A stretch of 64,000 nt of DNA from Streptomyces sp. NBC_01298 (lineage in GTDB: Bacteria; Actinomycetota; Actinomycetes; Streptomycetales; Streptomycetaceae): the NCBI RefSeq assembly GCF_035978755.1, contig NZ_CP108414.1, positions 4,464,001-4,528,000 on the forward strand. The letters are read 5' to 3'. Position 1 is the stretch's first letter. Each line of letters begins with the position of its first letter. This document shows, piece by piece, positions 42,662 to 49,834 of this stretch. The position numbers and the translations under genes are program-made. The notes below the pieces were generated by a model, which was not told the DNA's origin, made no database searches, and saw only the letters and a list, made by a program, of their open reading frames with translations.

Positions 42662-42677
42662 TGAGTAGGCGTACTCA
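42662..42677. promoter_or_regulatory. TGAGTA-N4-TACTCA palindrome
   Basis: A perfect inverted repeat, TGAGTA GGCG TACTCA, 69 bp upstream of the SCO4225-like membrane gene. It may be an operator or extended promoter element. It could also serve the divergent sigma gene. Confidence 0.45.
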
Positions 42678-42746
42678 GGTGGCGGGGCCCGGCAGCTTCG
42701 AGACTGGCAACAGGTCGAACGAAGCGGAACGGGAACGGGGAACGTC

Positions 42747-43208
42747 ATGATGCGACGCTGGTCGAAGGCTGAGCTGTGGGTGCCCGGTGCGTACCTGGCG
42801 GTGGTGGTCGCGATGCTGGTCTACGTCGTGGTCGGCAGCCGGACCGGGGACATCGGGTTCTTCGGGGTCTGGCCGGTCCTGGCCACAGCGCCGACCAGCC
42901 TCATCCTGCTGAGCGCCGTCGGACCCGCCGCCGACGCCCTGGACGGGTCGGCCCCCGTCACGGGGCCCACGTACAGCGGCTCGGAGCCGCCGCCCGAGCC
43001 GCCGCAGACGGAGTTCATGCCGGAGCCCGGCCCGCCCCCCTCGGACTGGGTGGCACCCGACACGTCCGTCGACACCTCGCTCGACGCGTGGTTCGAATTC
43101 GGCTTCCTCGGCGCGGTCCTGTTCTGCGCCCTGGTCAACGCCACGGCGATCTGGGCCCTGCTCCGCCACGTGGCCCGGCGCCGCGCCACGAGGACCGCGC
43201 TCGCCTAG
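42747..43208 (+). CDS. SCO4225-family-like small membrane protein
   Basis: 153 aa. Two N-terminal spans (VPGAYLAVVVAMLVYVVVG; FFGVWPVLATAPTSLILLSAVG), a Pro/Glu-rich extracytoplasmic loop (PPPEPPQTEFMPEPGPPPS) and a C-terminal span (FEFGFLGAVLFCALVNATAIWALL). The segment order resembles the uncharacterised SCO4225 family of actinobacterial membrane proteins. The nearby TGAGTA palindrome may control it. ATG at 42747. Confidence 0.65.
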   Translation: MMRRWSKAELWVPGAYLAVVVAMLVYVVVGSRTGDIGFFGVWPVLATAPTSLILLSAVGPAADALDGSAPVTGPTYSGSEPPPEPPQTEFMPEPGPPPSDWVAPDTSVDTSLDAWFEFGFLGAVLFCALVNATAIWALLRHVARRRATRTALA

Positions 43209-43237
43209 GTCGCGCCCTTCGGATCACGCCCCTCGGA

Positions 43238-44038
43238 TCACGCCCCGAAGCTGTGGAGGGAGGCGACCAGGGCGGTGACGAAGGCGTCCTGGACCTCGGG
43301 CGGGAGGAGGTCCAGGGAGAGGTACGGGTTGAGGTCCTCCAGCTCCACCAGGAGGAGGTCGCCCGAGGGGGCGCGGCAGGCGTCCACGCGCTGGATGCCG
43401 TGGGTGAGGGTGTTCCACGCGATGAAGGTGCGGGCGAAGGCCAGGTCCGCCGGGGTGGGGTCGTAGGGGACCAGTTCCCAGCGGCGGGCCGGGTCGGGGG
43501 CGTAGAGGGCGTACTGGAAGGTGTCGTCGACGAAGTAGAAGGAGACTTCGTAGGCGAAGTCGATGCGCGGCTGGATCAGGAACTCCCCCGGGGCGCAGTC
43601 CGGGTGCGGGGTGAAGGTCAGGCCTATCGAGTCCGCGCCCTGCTTCGGCTTCACCGCGTAGGAGGGGGATGCGGGGAGGAGGGCGAGGTCCGCCGGGTCG
43701 TCGATCGTGGGGATGACCGGGTGGCCCGAGGCGGTCAGGTCGACCAGGTACTGCTTGCCCGCCATGTCGCCCCGGCCCGTCAGCGGGTTGTAGACCCGGG
43801 TGCCGGCGGCGAGGGCGGCCGCGCGGAAGGAGTCGTAGGCCTCCTGGTGGTGGAGGACCGGGCCGCTGTTGCGGACGACGACCGTGTCGAAGGCCGGGAG
43901 GAGGGCCTCCGCGTCCAGGGGGTGGCACAGGGCCAGGGGGAAGTGCTCGCGCAGGCGTGCGGTGAGGAAGACGTCCTCGTCGCCGTAGCGGCGGCCGCGC
44001 GCCGGGTAGGCCAGGTCGGTCACGTAGAGGAGTGGCAT
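43238..44038 (-). CDS. ATP-grasp-like protein
   Basis: 266 aa. The order of elements follows ATP-grasp ligases. An N-terminal alpha/beta domain ends NPLTGRGDMAGKQYL, with a central YAVKPKQGADSIG (Lys and Gly-rich ATP loop). EFLIQPRIDFAYEVSFYFV comes next, and a C-terminal VDACRAPSGDLLLVELEDLNPYLSLD carries the Glu-x-Asn-Pro metal site. Such proteins join acids to amines or thiols using ATP. The substrate is unknown, and no peptide partner gene is nearby. ATG start, divergent from the LURP-one gene. Confidence 0.8.
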   Translation of the reverse strand: MPLLYVTDLAYPARGRRYGDEDVFLTARLREHFPLALCHPLDAEALLPAFDTVVVRNSGPVLHHQEAYDSFRAAALAAGTRVYNPLTGRGDMAGKQYLVDLTASGHPVIPTIDDPADLALLPASPSYAVKPKQGADSIGLTFTPHPDCAPGEFLIQPRIDFAYEVSFYFVDDTFQYALYAPDPARRWELVPYDPTPADLAFARTFIAWNTLTHGIQRVDACRAPSGDLLLVELEDLNPYLSLDLLPPEVQDAFVTALVASLHSFGA

Positions 44039-44070
44039 GACCGGAACCTATCGCGGGCAGCGATGAGGGC

Positions 44071-44580
44071 GTGAAATACCTGGTACGGGACAAAATGCTG
44101 GCCATCGGGGACGACTACTGGATCGAGGACGAGGACGGCCGGCACGCCTTCCTCGTCGACGGGAAGGCCCTGCGGTTCCGGGACACCCTGGAGCTGAAGG
44201 ACCCCGACGGGCGGCTCCTGATCACGCTGCGGGAGAAGCTCTTCGCCCTGCGCGACGCGATGACGCTGGAGCGCGACGAGCGGCGGCTCGCGGTGATCCG
44301 CAAGAAGCGGTTCTCGCTGCTGCGCAACCACTACCTGGTCACGCTCAACGAGGGCACCGAGCTCGATGTCAGCGGGCGGATCCTGGACCGGGAGTTCAAG
44401 GTCGAGTACGAGGGGGAGCTGCTCGCGCTGATCTCCCGCCAGTGGTACCGGATCCGCGAGACGTACGCCGTCGACGTGGTCCGCGAGGACGCCGACGCCT
44501 CGCTGCTGATCGCCGTCGCGGTGTGCGTGATCCGGATGGCGGAGAAGGAGCGGGAGGGCCCGGGCGGCGATGACGACTAG
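44071..44580 (+). CDS. LURP-one-related (tubby-like) protein
   Basis: 169 aa from GTG at 44071. Repeating beta strands with the family pattern are visible: MLAIGDDYWIEDEDGRHAFLVDGKALRFRD, LLITLREKLFALRDAMTLE and RILDREFKVEYEGELLALISRQW. The LURP-one/tubby fold is a beta-barrel around a hydrophobic helix (VAVCVIRMAEK at the end). Bacterial members are small cytoplasmic proteins that may bind lipids or membranes; the role is unknown. A monocistronic gene followed closely by the convergent nitrilase. Confidence 0.82.
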   Translation: MKYLVRDKMLAIGDDYWIEDEDGRHAFLVDGKALRFRDTLELKDPDGRLLITLREKLFALRDAMTLERDERRLAVIRKKRFSLLRNHYLVTLNEGTELDVSGRILDREFKVEYEGELLALISRQWYRIRETYAVDVVREDADASLLIAVAVCVIRMAEKEREGPGGDDD

Positions 44581-44613
44581 GGCCTGTCGTCGGCGCCGGG
44601 CCCCCCTGCGGGC

Positions 44614-45393
44614 TCAGCGGCCCAGGCGGCGGTCCTTCAGGGCCGGGAACTGTTCGCGGGTCTCGGCGACCTTCTTCGGGTCGAGGTCCACCGTGAGGAC
44701 CTCCTCCCCCGGGCCCGCCTCCGCGAGGACCTCGCCCCACGGGTCCACGACCAGGCTGTGTCCGGCCTGCTCCACGCCCCCGTTGGTACCGGCCGTCCCG
44801 CACGCGAGGACGTACGACTGGTCCTCGACGGCGCGCGCCCGGTTCAGCAGGGTCCAGTGGCCCCGGCGGCGCGCCGGCCAGCCCGCCGAGACGACCAGCG
44901 TGGTGGCCCCCGCGTCGACCAGGCCGCGGAACAGCTCCGGGAAGCGCAGGTCGTAGCAGGTGGCGAGGCCGAGGGTCTGCTCCGGCAGGTCCACCGTGGT
45001 CAGGGACTCGCCCGCGGACATCAGGACGGCCTCGCCCTGGTCGAAGCCGAAGCGGTGGATCTTGCGGTACGTGGCGGCGAGCTCGCCCGTCGGGGAGAGG
45101 ACGAGCGCGGTGTTGTAGAGCGAGCCGTCACCCGCGCGCTCCACGAAGGAGCCGGCGTGCAGCCAGACCCCGGCGTCGCGGGCGGCCGCGGCCATGGCCC
45201 CGTAGGTCGGACCGTCCAGCGGCTCGGCCTCTGTCTCGAACTGCTCGTAGGCGAAGGCGCCCACGGTCCACAGTTCGGGCAGGACGACGAGGTCCGAACC
45301 GGACTGTTCGCGCACGAGGTCGGCGACCCGGGAGCGGCGGGAAACCACCGACTCCCCCTCATTCACCGCGATTTGGATCAGGGAAGCGCGCAC
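44614..45393 (-). CDS. Carbon-nitrogen hydrolase (omega-amidase/nitrilase superfamily)
   Basis: 259 aa from GTG. The catalytic triad is visible: Glu in VVLPELWTVGAF, Lys in TYRKIHRFGFDQGE and Cys in GLATCYDLRFPELFR. Size and motifs fit the branch containing omega-amidases and beta-ureidopropionase-like amidases, which release ammonia from small amides in the cytoplasm. The exact substrate cannot be told from sequence. Divergent from the MDMPI-type gene, with a 172-bp gap. Confidence 0.9.
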   Translation of the reverse strand: MRASLIQIAVNEGESVVSRRSRVADLVREQSGSDLVVLPELWTVGAFAYEQFETEAEPLDGPTYGAMAAAARDAGVWLHAGSFVERAGDGSLYNTALVLSPTGELAATYRKIHRFGFDQGEAVLMSAGESLTTVDLPEQTLGLATCYDLRFPELFRGLVDAGATTLVVSAGWPARRRGHWTLLNRARAVEDQSYVLACGTAGTNGGVEQAGHSLVVDPWGEVLAEAGPGEEVLTVDLDPKKVAETREQFPALKDRRLGR

Positions 45394-45565
45394 AGTACCA
45401 CCGTCCTGGCTTTCAAGCCGTCAACTCGGGCCTACGATCGTCACACGAAAGCACTGCCGGGGTGCTCACCGGCAGCGTAGTTTTGAAGCCATTGCACAAG
45501 CTTCCAGAACGCCGCCAATGCGCCAACGCGCCAACAGGCCAATGAACAGCACGCGAGGGGTCCCG

Positions 45566-46396
45566 TTGACCGTCCATCCGCATCCCAGCCTTCAGCCCTA
45601 TGCCGACGCGTGGACCCACTCCATCGAGGCGATATCCGAGCTGGTCCTTCCGTTGACGGAAGGCGAGTGGAGCCGGGCGACGCCCTGCCCGAACTGGTCC
45701 GTGCGCGATGTCGTGTCCCACGTCATCGGCATCGAGTGCGAGCAGCTGGGCGACCCGCGGCCGATCCACACCCTGCCCCGGGACCTGCGGCACGTGGTCG
45801 ACGAGTTCACCCGGTACATGGAAGTGCAGGTCGACGTGCGGCGCCACCACACCGCGCCCGAGATGACCTCCGAGCTGGAGTACACGATCATCCGCCGCTC
45901 CCGGCAGCTGCGGAACGAGAAGCGGGATCCGGACACGATGATCCGCGGCCCGCTGGGCGAGCCGGCGACGCTGGAGCACTCGCTGCGGCTGCGCGCGTTC
46001 GACGTGTGGATGCACGAGCAGGACCTGCGGGCGGCCCTGGGGGCACCGGGGAACTGGGACTCGCCGGGTGCCTACGTGGCCAGGGACGTGCTGCTGTCCG
46101 GGCTGCCGAAGGTGGTCGCGAAGAAGGCGGGCGCGCCCGCGAACTCGGCCGTCGTCATCGACGTGCACGGGGCGCTGGAGTTCATGCGGACCGTACGGGT
46201 CGACGCGGAAGGCCGCGGCACCATCGACAAGGCCCCCTCGCTGGGGCCCGCGGTGACGCTGACCCTGGACTGGGAGACGTACGTGCGCCTGGCGGGCGGC
46301 CGGGTGCGTGCGCACACCGTCGCCGACCGGGTGAAGGTGGAGGGCGACCCGGCGCTGGCCGAGGCGATCCTGACCCACTTCTCCGTGACCCCGTAG
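45566..46396 (+). CDS. Mycothiol-dependent maleylpyruvate isomerase-type (DinB/MDMPI) protein
   Basis: 276 aa from TTG at 45566 behind GAGGGG; an ATG at 45542 is an alternative. The N-terminal MDMPI domain has WSRATPCPNWSVRDVVSHVIGIE (metal His in SHV) and LRLRAFDVWMHEQDLRAAL (second His region). A C-terminal domain of about 90 residues follows. Members bind a divalent metal and often use mycothiol as cofactor. The reaction is unknown here. Cytoplasmic. The following AraC gene starts 33 bp downstream. Confidence 0.8.
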   Translation: MTVHPHPSLQPYADAWTHSIEAISELVLPLTEGEWSRATPCPNWSVRDVVSHVIGIECEQLGDPRPIHTLPRDLRHVVDEFTRYMEVQVDVRRHHTAPEMTSELEYTIIRRSRQLRNEKRDPDTMIRGPLGEPATLEHSLRLRAFDVWMHEQDLRAALGAPGNWDSPGAYVARDVLLSGLPKVVAKKAGAPANSAVVIDVHGALEFMRTVRVDAEGRGTIDKAPSLGPAVTLTLDWETYVRLAGGRVRAHTVADRVKVEGDPALAEAILTHFSVTP

Positions 46397-46429
46397 GTCC
46401 GGGGCCGGGCCGGGTCGGGGCTGGTTCCT

Positions 46430-47089
46430 GTGTCGTCCATGTCGTCCATGTCGTCCATGTCGTCCCCTGAGATCCCTGCCGACCGGGGCATGGGGGCGAT
46501 CCTCGCGCGGTACCTGCACTCCCTGGACGTGCACGGCGAGGAGTGCGCGCCGGCCGAGCTGGAGCAGTTGCGCTCCATCGCCCGCGACCTGACCGGTGCC
46601 TGCCTCGCCGGGGGCGGGGGCGGGGGCGGGCGTGGACCCAGCGCCGAGGAAGAGCCGTCCGAGGAACGCCGTACCCGGGCGCTGCTGGCCCGGATCGACG
46701 CGTTCATCGGGCACAACCTCGGCGATCCCGAGCTGAGCCCTTCCGTGGTCGCAGCCCGGCACGGCCTCTCGCTGCGCAGGCTCCAGCTCCTCTTCCGGGA
46801 GCGCGGGGAGGGCGTGGCGGCCGCGATCCGCCGGCGCCGGCTGGAGCGCTGCCGCGAGGACCTCACCGACCCCGAACGGCTCGCCGTCCCCGTCCACACC
46901 GTGGCCCTGCGCTGGGGATTCACCAACGCCTCGGTGTTCAGCCGGCTGTTCCGCGAGACGTACGGAGCCGGTCCCCGCGCGCTGCGCCGCGCGGCGGTGC
47001 GATCCGCCCCACCGGCCGCCAAACCCGCTGCGCGCATTGTCAACAGTCCCTGCGCGCACGGCACACTCGGCCGCGCGGGGCCCTCGTAG
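46430..47089 (+). CDS. AraC-family regulator, N-terminally shortened
   Basis: 219 aa from GTG at 46430. The C-terminal double helix-turn-helix is intact (IDAFIGHNLGDPELSPSVVAARHGLSLRRLQLLFRERG; VALRWGFTNASVFSRLFRETYGAGPRALRR). Upstream only the tail of the usual AraC-like ligand domain survives (LHSLDVHGEECAPAELEQLRSIARDL), so about 100 residues are missing compared with full-length relatives. The start lies in 9-bp tandem repeats that offer several in-frame ATG codons. It may bind DNA without its normal effector control, or be a decaying copy. Confidence 0.7.
   Translation: MSSMSSMSSMSSPEIPADRGMGAILARYLHSLDVHGEECAPAELEQLRSIARDLTGACLAGGGGGGGRGPSAEEEPSEERRTRALLARIDAFIGHNLGDPELSPSVVAARHGLSLRRLQLLFRERGEGVAAAIRRRRLERCREDLTDPERLAVPVHTVALRWGFTNASVFSRLFRETYGAGPRALRRAAVRSAPPAAKPAARIVNSPCAHGTLGRAGPS
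46431..46465 (+). repeat. 9-bp tandem repeats (TGTCGTCCA, about 3.9 copies)
   Basis: Direct repeats encode MSS units at the start of the AraC gene. Each copy supplies an ATG in frame, so slippage would move or multiply the start codon without shifting the frame. Confidence 0.8.
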
Positions 47090-47225
47090 GCTCGGCAAGC
47101 GTTGGCCGGAACCCGACTCCGCGGAGTGGACGGACGGACGGGTGGGAAAGGACGGGGGTCTGTCCCGCCCGGGCCCGTCCCCCGCGGTACGGGGGCCTAC
47201 GCGGATGCCGGGCCGGCACCGGACC

Positions 47226-48737
47226 TCACCGGGCCGGCCCCGGGTCGGCAGGGGTGCCGACGGGGGTGCCGACGGGGGTGCCGGCCCCGGAGGCGGCCGC
47301 GGCGGTGGTCGCCGGCACCGGGGCCGGCGGCAGCGGCGCCGACGGTGAGCCGAGGACCACGGGCGCGAGCGGGGTGACCGAAGCGAGCGGAGCCGCCCGC
47401 TCGCGTTCGCGGGCCAGGGCGCGGCCGCGCAGGCGCAGGATCTGGGCGATGCCCAGGAGTTCCAGGACGAAGACCGACGAGAACGCGATGCGGTAGTTGT
47501 CCCCGGTGGCGTCGAGCAGCAGGCCCACCACCAGCAGGGTCGTCATGGAGGCGATGAAACCGCCCATGTTGGTGATTCCGGAGGCGGTGCCCTGACGGTC
47601 CGCCGGGTTGGCGGGGCGGGCGAAGTCGAAGCCGATCATCGAGGCCGGCCCGCACGTGCCCAGCACCAGGCAGAGCGCGATCAGCAGCCACATCGGGGCG
47701 TGGTCCCCGGGGTAGACCAGGACCGAGCCCCAGAGCAGGGCGGTCAGGGCCACCGTGCCCAGGGCCAGCGGGATCCGGGAGGACTGGCGGCGGCCGACGA
47801 CCTGGCCGTAGACCAGCCCGAGCGCCATGTTCGAGGCGACCACCAGTGTCAGCAGTCCGCCCGCGGTGGTGCGCGAGAGCCCCTGGGCCTCGACCAGGAA
47901 GGGCATGCCCCACAGCAGCAGGAACACCATCGCCGGGAACTGCGTCGTGAAGTGCACCCACAGGCCGAGCTTGGTGCCGGGCTCCTTCCAGGAGTCGGCG
48001 ATCTGACGCCGTACGAAGCCCCCCGCGCCGGAGCTTCCCGCGCCGGCGGCCGGCCGCGGCGCGGGCTCGTGCCCTTCCGGGTGGTCGCGCAGGAACAGCA
48101 CCAGCGGGACCAGGACGACCAGCCCCGCCACCGCGCTGCCCGCGAACGCCGGCACCCAGCCGACCCCGTGCAGCACGGGGGCCAGGACCAGCGTGGAGAT
48201 CAGGTTGCCGGCCATCCCGACCAAGCCGGCCAGCTGCGCCATCAGCGGGCCCCGGCGGGCCGGGAACCAGCGGGTGCCGAGCCGCAGGACGGAGATGAAG
48301 GTCATGGCGTCCCCGCAGCCCAGCAGGGCGCGGGCCGCCAGGGCCATCCCGTAGGAGGGCGAGAGCGCGAAGCCGACCTGGCCGGCGGTGAAGAGCACGG
48401 CGCCGAGGGTGAGCACCTTCTTGGTGCCGAGCTTGTCCACCATCAGGCCGACGGGTATCTGCATGCCCGCGTAGACCAGGAGCTGGAGCAGGGAGAACGT
48501 GGACAGCGCCGAGGCGTTCACGTGGAAGCGGTCGGCGGCCTCCAGGCCGGCGACGCCGAGGCTGGTGCGGAAGATGACCGCCACGAAGTAGACGGCGACG
48601 CCGATCGACCAGACGAGCACCGCCTTGCGGCCGCCCGGCGGGTCCCTGAAGACGGCGTGGGAGGCGGCGGGGGAAGCGGCGGAGGGCGCGGAGGAGGAGG
48701 CAGCGGAGGAGGAGGACGCGGCGGACGCGGAGCTCAT
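47226..48737 (-). CDS. MFS transporter
   Basis: 503 aa from an ATG overlapping the GntR gene's TGA. Ser/Ala-rich N-tail, then 12 predicted spans with the MFS loop signature (GLMVDKLGTKKVLTLGAVLF) and a long cytoplasmic loop between spans 6 and 7 (DHPEGHEPAPRPAAGAG). The C-terminal tail contains GTPVGTPVGTP repeats. The nearest families are organic-acid/hexuronate-type symporters; the substrate is unknown. Co-transcribed with, and probably regulated by, the GntR repressor immediately upstream. Confidence 0.88.
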   Translation of the reverse strand: MSSASAASSSSAASSSAPSAASPAASHAVFRDPPGGRKAVLVWSIGVAVYFVAVIFRTSLGVAGLEAADRFHVNASALSTFSLLQLLVYAGMQIPVGLMVDKLGTKKVLTLGAVLFTAGQVGFALSPSYGMALAARALLGCGDAMTFISVLRLGTRWFPARRGPLMAQLAGLVGMAGNLISTLVLAPVLHGVGWVPAFAGSAVAGLVVLVPLVLFLRDHPEGHEPAPRPAAGAGSSGAGGFVRRQIADSWKEPGTKLGLWVHFTTQFPAMVFLLLWGMPFLVEAQGLSRTTAGGLLTLVVASNMALGLVYGQVVGRRQSSRIPLALGTVALTALLWGSVLVYPGDHAPMWLLIALCLVLGTCGPASMIGFDFARPANPADRQGTASGITNMGGFIASMTTLLVVGLLLDATGDNYRIAFSSVFVLELLGIAQILRLRGRALARERERAAPLASVTPLAPVVLGSPSAPLPPAPVPATTAAAASGAGTPVGTPVGTPADPGPAR

Positions 48738-49393
48738 CGGGAAGACCCCCGCACCAGTTCCCCGACCCGGCCCACGTGGGCCCGTACCGCCGCGGCGGCC
48801 GTGTCGGCGTCGCCCGCGCGCAGGGCGTCGAGGATCTCCCGGTGCTCGGCCAGCGTCCGCTCCACCCGCTCGGGGTGCGCGTGCAGCAGGGCCACGCCCA
48901 TGCGGAGCTGGCGGTCGCGCAGTTGGTCGTAGAGGCGGCAGAGGATCTGGTTGCCGGCGCTGCGCACGATCTCCGCGTGGAAGGCCCGGTCGGCGGCCAT
49001 CATCGCCCCGAGCTCGCCCGCGTCGCCGAGCCGGCGCTGCTCCTCGACCAGTTCCGCGAGCCGTTCCAGCAGCCCCGCCGGGGCGGGCACGGCCCGGCGG
49101 ACGGTGAACTCCTCGACCAGCAGCCGGGTTTCGATCACGTCGGCGATCTCCTGGGCGGAGACCGCGAGGACGAGGGCGCCCTTCTTCGGGTACAGCTTCA
49201 GCAGCCCCTCGGTCTCCAGCCGCAGCAGCGCCTCGCGTACCGGTGTGCGCGAGACCCCGACGGCGACCGCGAGCTCGCCCTCGGTCAGCAGCACGCCGCC
49301 CTCGTAGCGGCGGTCGAGCACGGCCTGCTTGACGTGTTGGTAGACGCGTTCGGCAGCGGTCAGGGCGGTACCGGCGGTACTGGCGGGTGGCAT
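48734..49393 (-). CDS. GntR-family (FadR/FCD-type) regulator
   Basis: 219 aa from ATG (complement of 49391-49393). N-terminal winged helix (VYQHVKQAVLDRRYEGGVLLTEGELAVAVGVSRTPVREALLRLETEGLLKL) and an all-helical FCD effector domain with metal-type His residues (DRAFHAEIVRSAGN; HREILDALRAGD). It likely represses its operon (itself plus the MFS transporter) until an organic-acid ligand binds. The promoter region carries three 25-bp tandem repeats at 49437-49511. Confidence 0.9.
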   Translation of the reverse strand: MPPASTAGTALTAAERVYQHVKQAVLDRRYEGGVLLTEGELAVAVGVSRTPVREALLRLETEGLLKLYPKKGALVLAVSAQEIADVIETRLLVEEFTVRRAVPAPAGLLERLAELVEEQRRLGDAGELGAMMAADRAFHAEIVRSAGNQILCRLYDQLRDRQLRMGVALLHAHPERVERTLAEHREILDALRAGDADTAAAAVRAHVGRVGELVRGSSR

Positions 49394-49436
49394 GCGCACA
49401 GCATAGATACAACAGAGGTGCAAGTCGGGGGGTGTC

Positions 49437-49511
49437 CACTATGTGGACCTCACGGCACCGTCACTATGTGGACCTCACGGCACCGTCACGATGTGGACCT
49501 CACAGCACGGT
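49437..49511. repeat. Three 25-bp tandem repeats in an intergenic promoter region
   Basis: CACTATGTGGACCTCACGGC plus five bases is repeated exactly twice and a third time with three changes. The array lies between the GntR start and the 3' end of the I42 inhibitor gene, which it overlaps by 12 bp. Iterated operators for the GntR regulator, or a slippage-prone spacer, are both possible. Confidence 0.75.
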
Positions 49512-49808
49512 GACGTCCAGCACGAACTCGTCGTACGCGGCCTCCTCCGGATAGGGCGGCCGCACCTGCGCGAAGCGGATCCTGGCCCGGCCCGCCACCC
49601 GGCCCCGTACGACGTACAGCCGCTCCACCGTCGCCCCGGGCAGCGGCGGCCGTCCCGGGTCCAGCGGGGCCACCGGACCCTCCGCCACCGAGACGGCGTC
49701 CGCGTCGCCCGTCACCCGCCAGGTCCAGACGTAACCGCGCGCACCGCGCCCGGTGAGCCGCAGCTCGTACGGCTCGCCCGGCGCGAGCACCACCTCGCGC
49801 ACCTCCAC
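49500..49808 (-). CDS. Chagasin-like (I42) cysteine protease inhibitor
   Basis: 102 aa from GTG (complement of 49806-49808) behind AGGAGAGGAG. The chagasin fold elements are readable: LAPGEPYELRLTGRGARGYVWTWRV (loop equivalent of NPTTGYxW, here RGARGYVW), PGATVERLYVVRGRVAGRARIRFAQ, and the RPPYPEE loop (equivalent of RPW), ending DEFVLDVTVL. Chagasins block papain-family proteases by inserting three loops into the active site. There is no signal peptide. It directly follows the papain-like gene by 26 bp, so the two form an operon. The NPTTGY core is degenerate, so binding strength is uncertain. Confidence 0.75.
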   Translation of the reverse strand: MEVREVVLAPGEPYELRLTGRGARGYVWTWRVTGDADAVSVAEGPVAPLDPGRPPLPGATVERLYVVRGRVAGRARIRFAQVRPPYPEEAAYDEFVLDVTVL

Positions 49809-49834
49809 GCGGACCGCTCCTCTCCTGTGGCGGC

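Noticed and set aside
49437..49511. CRISPR array
   Set aside because: The three 25-bp units are contiguous without spacers, so they are tandem repeats.
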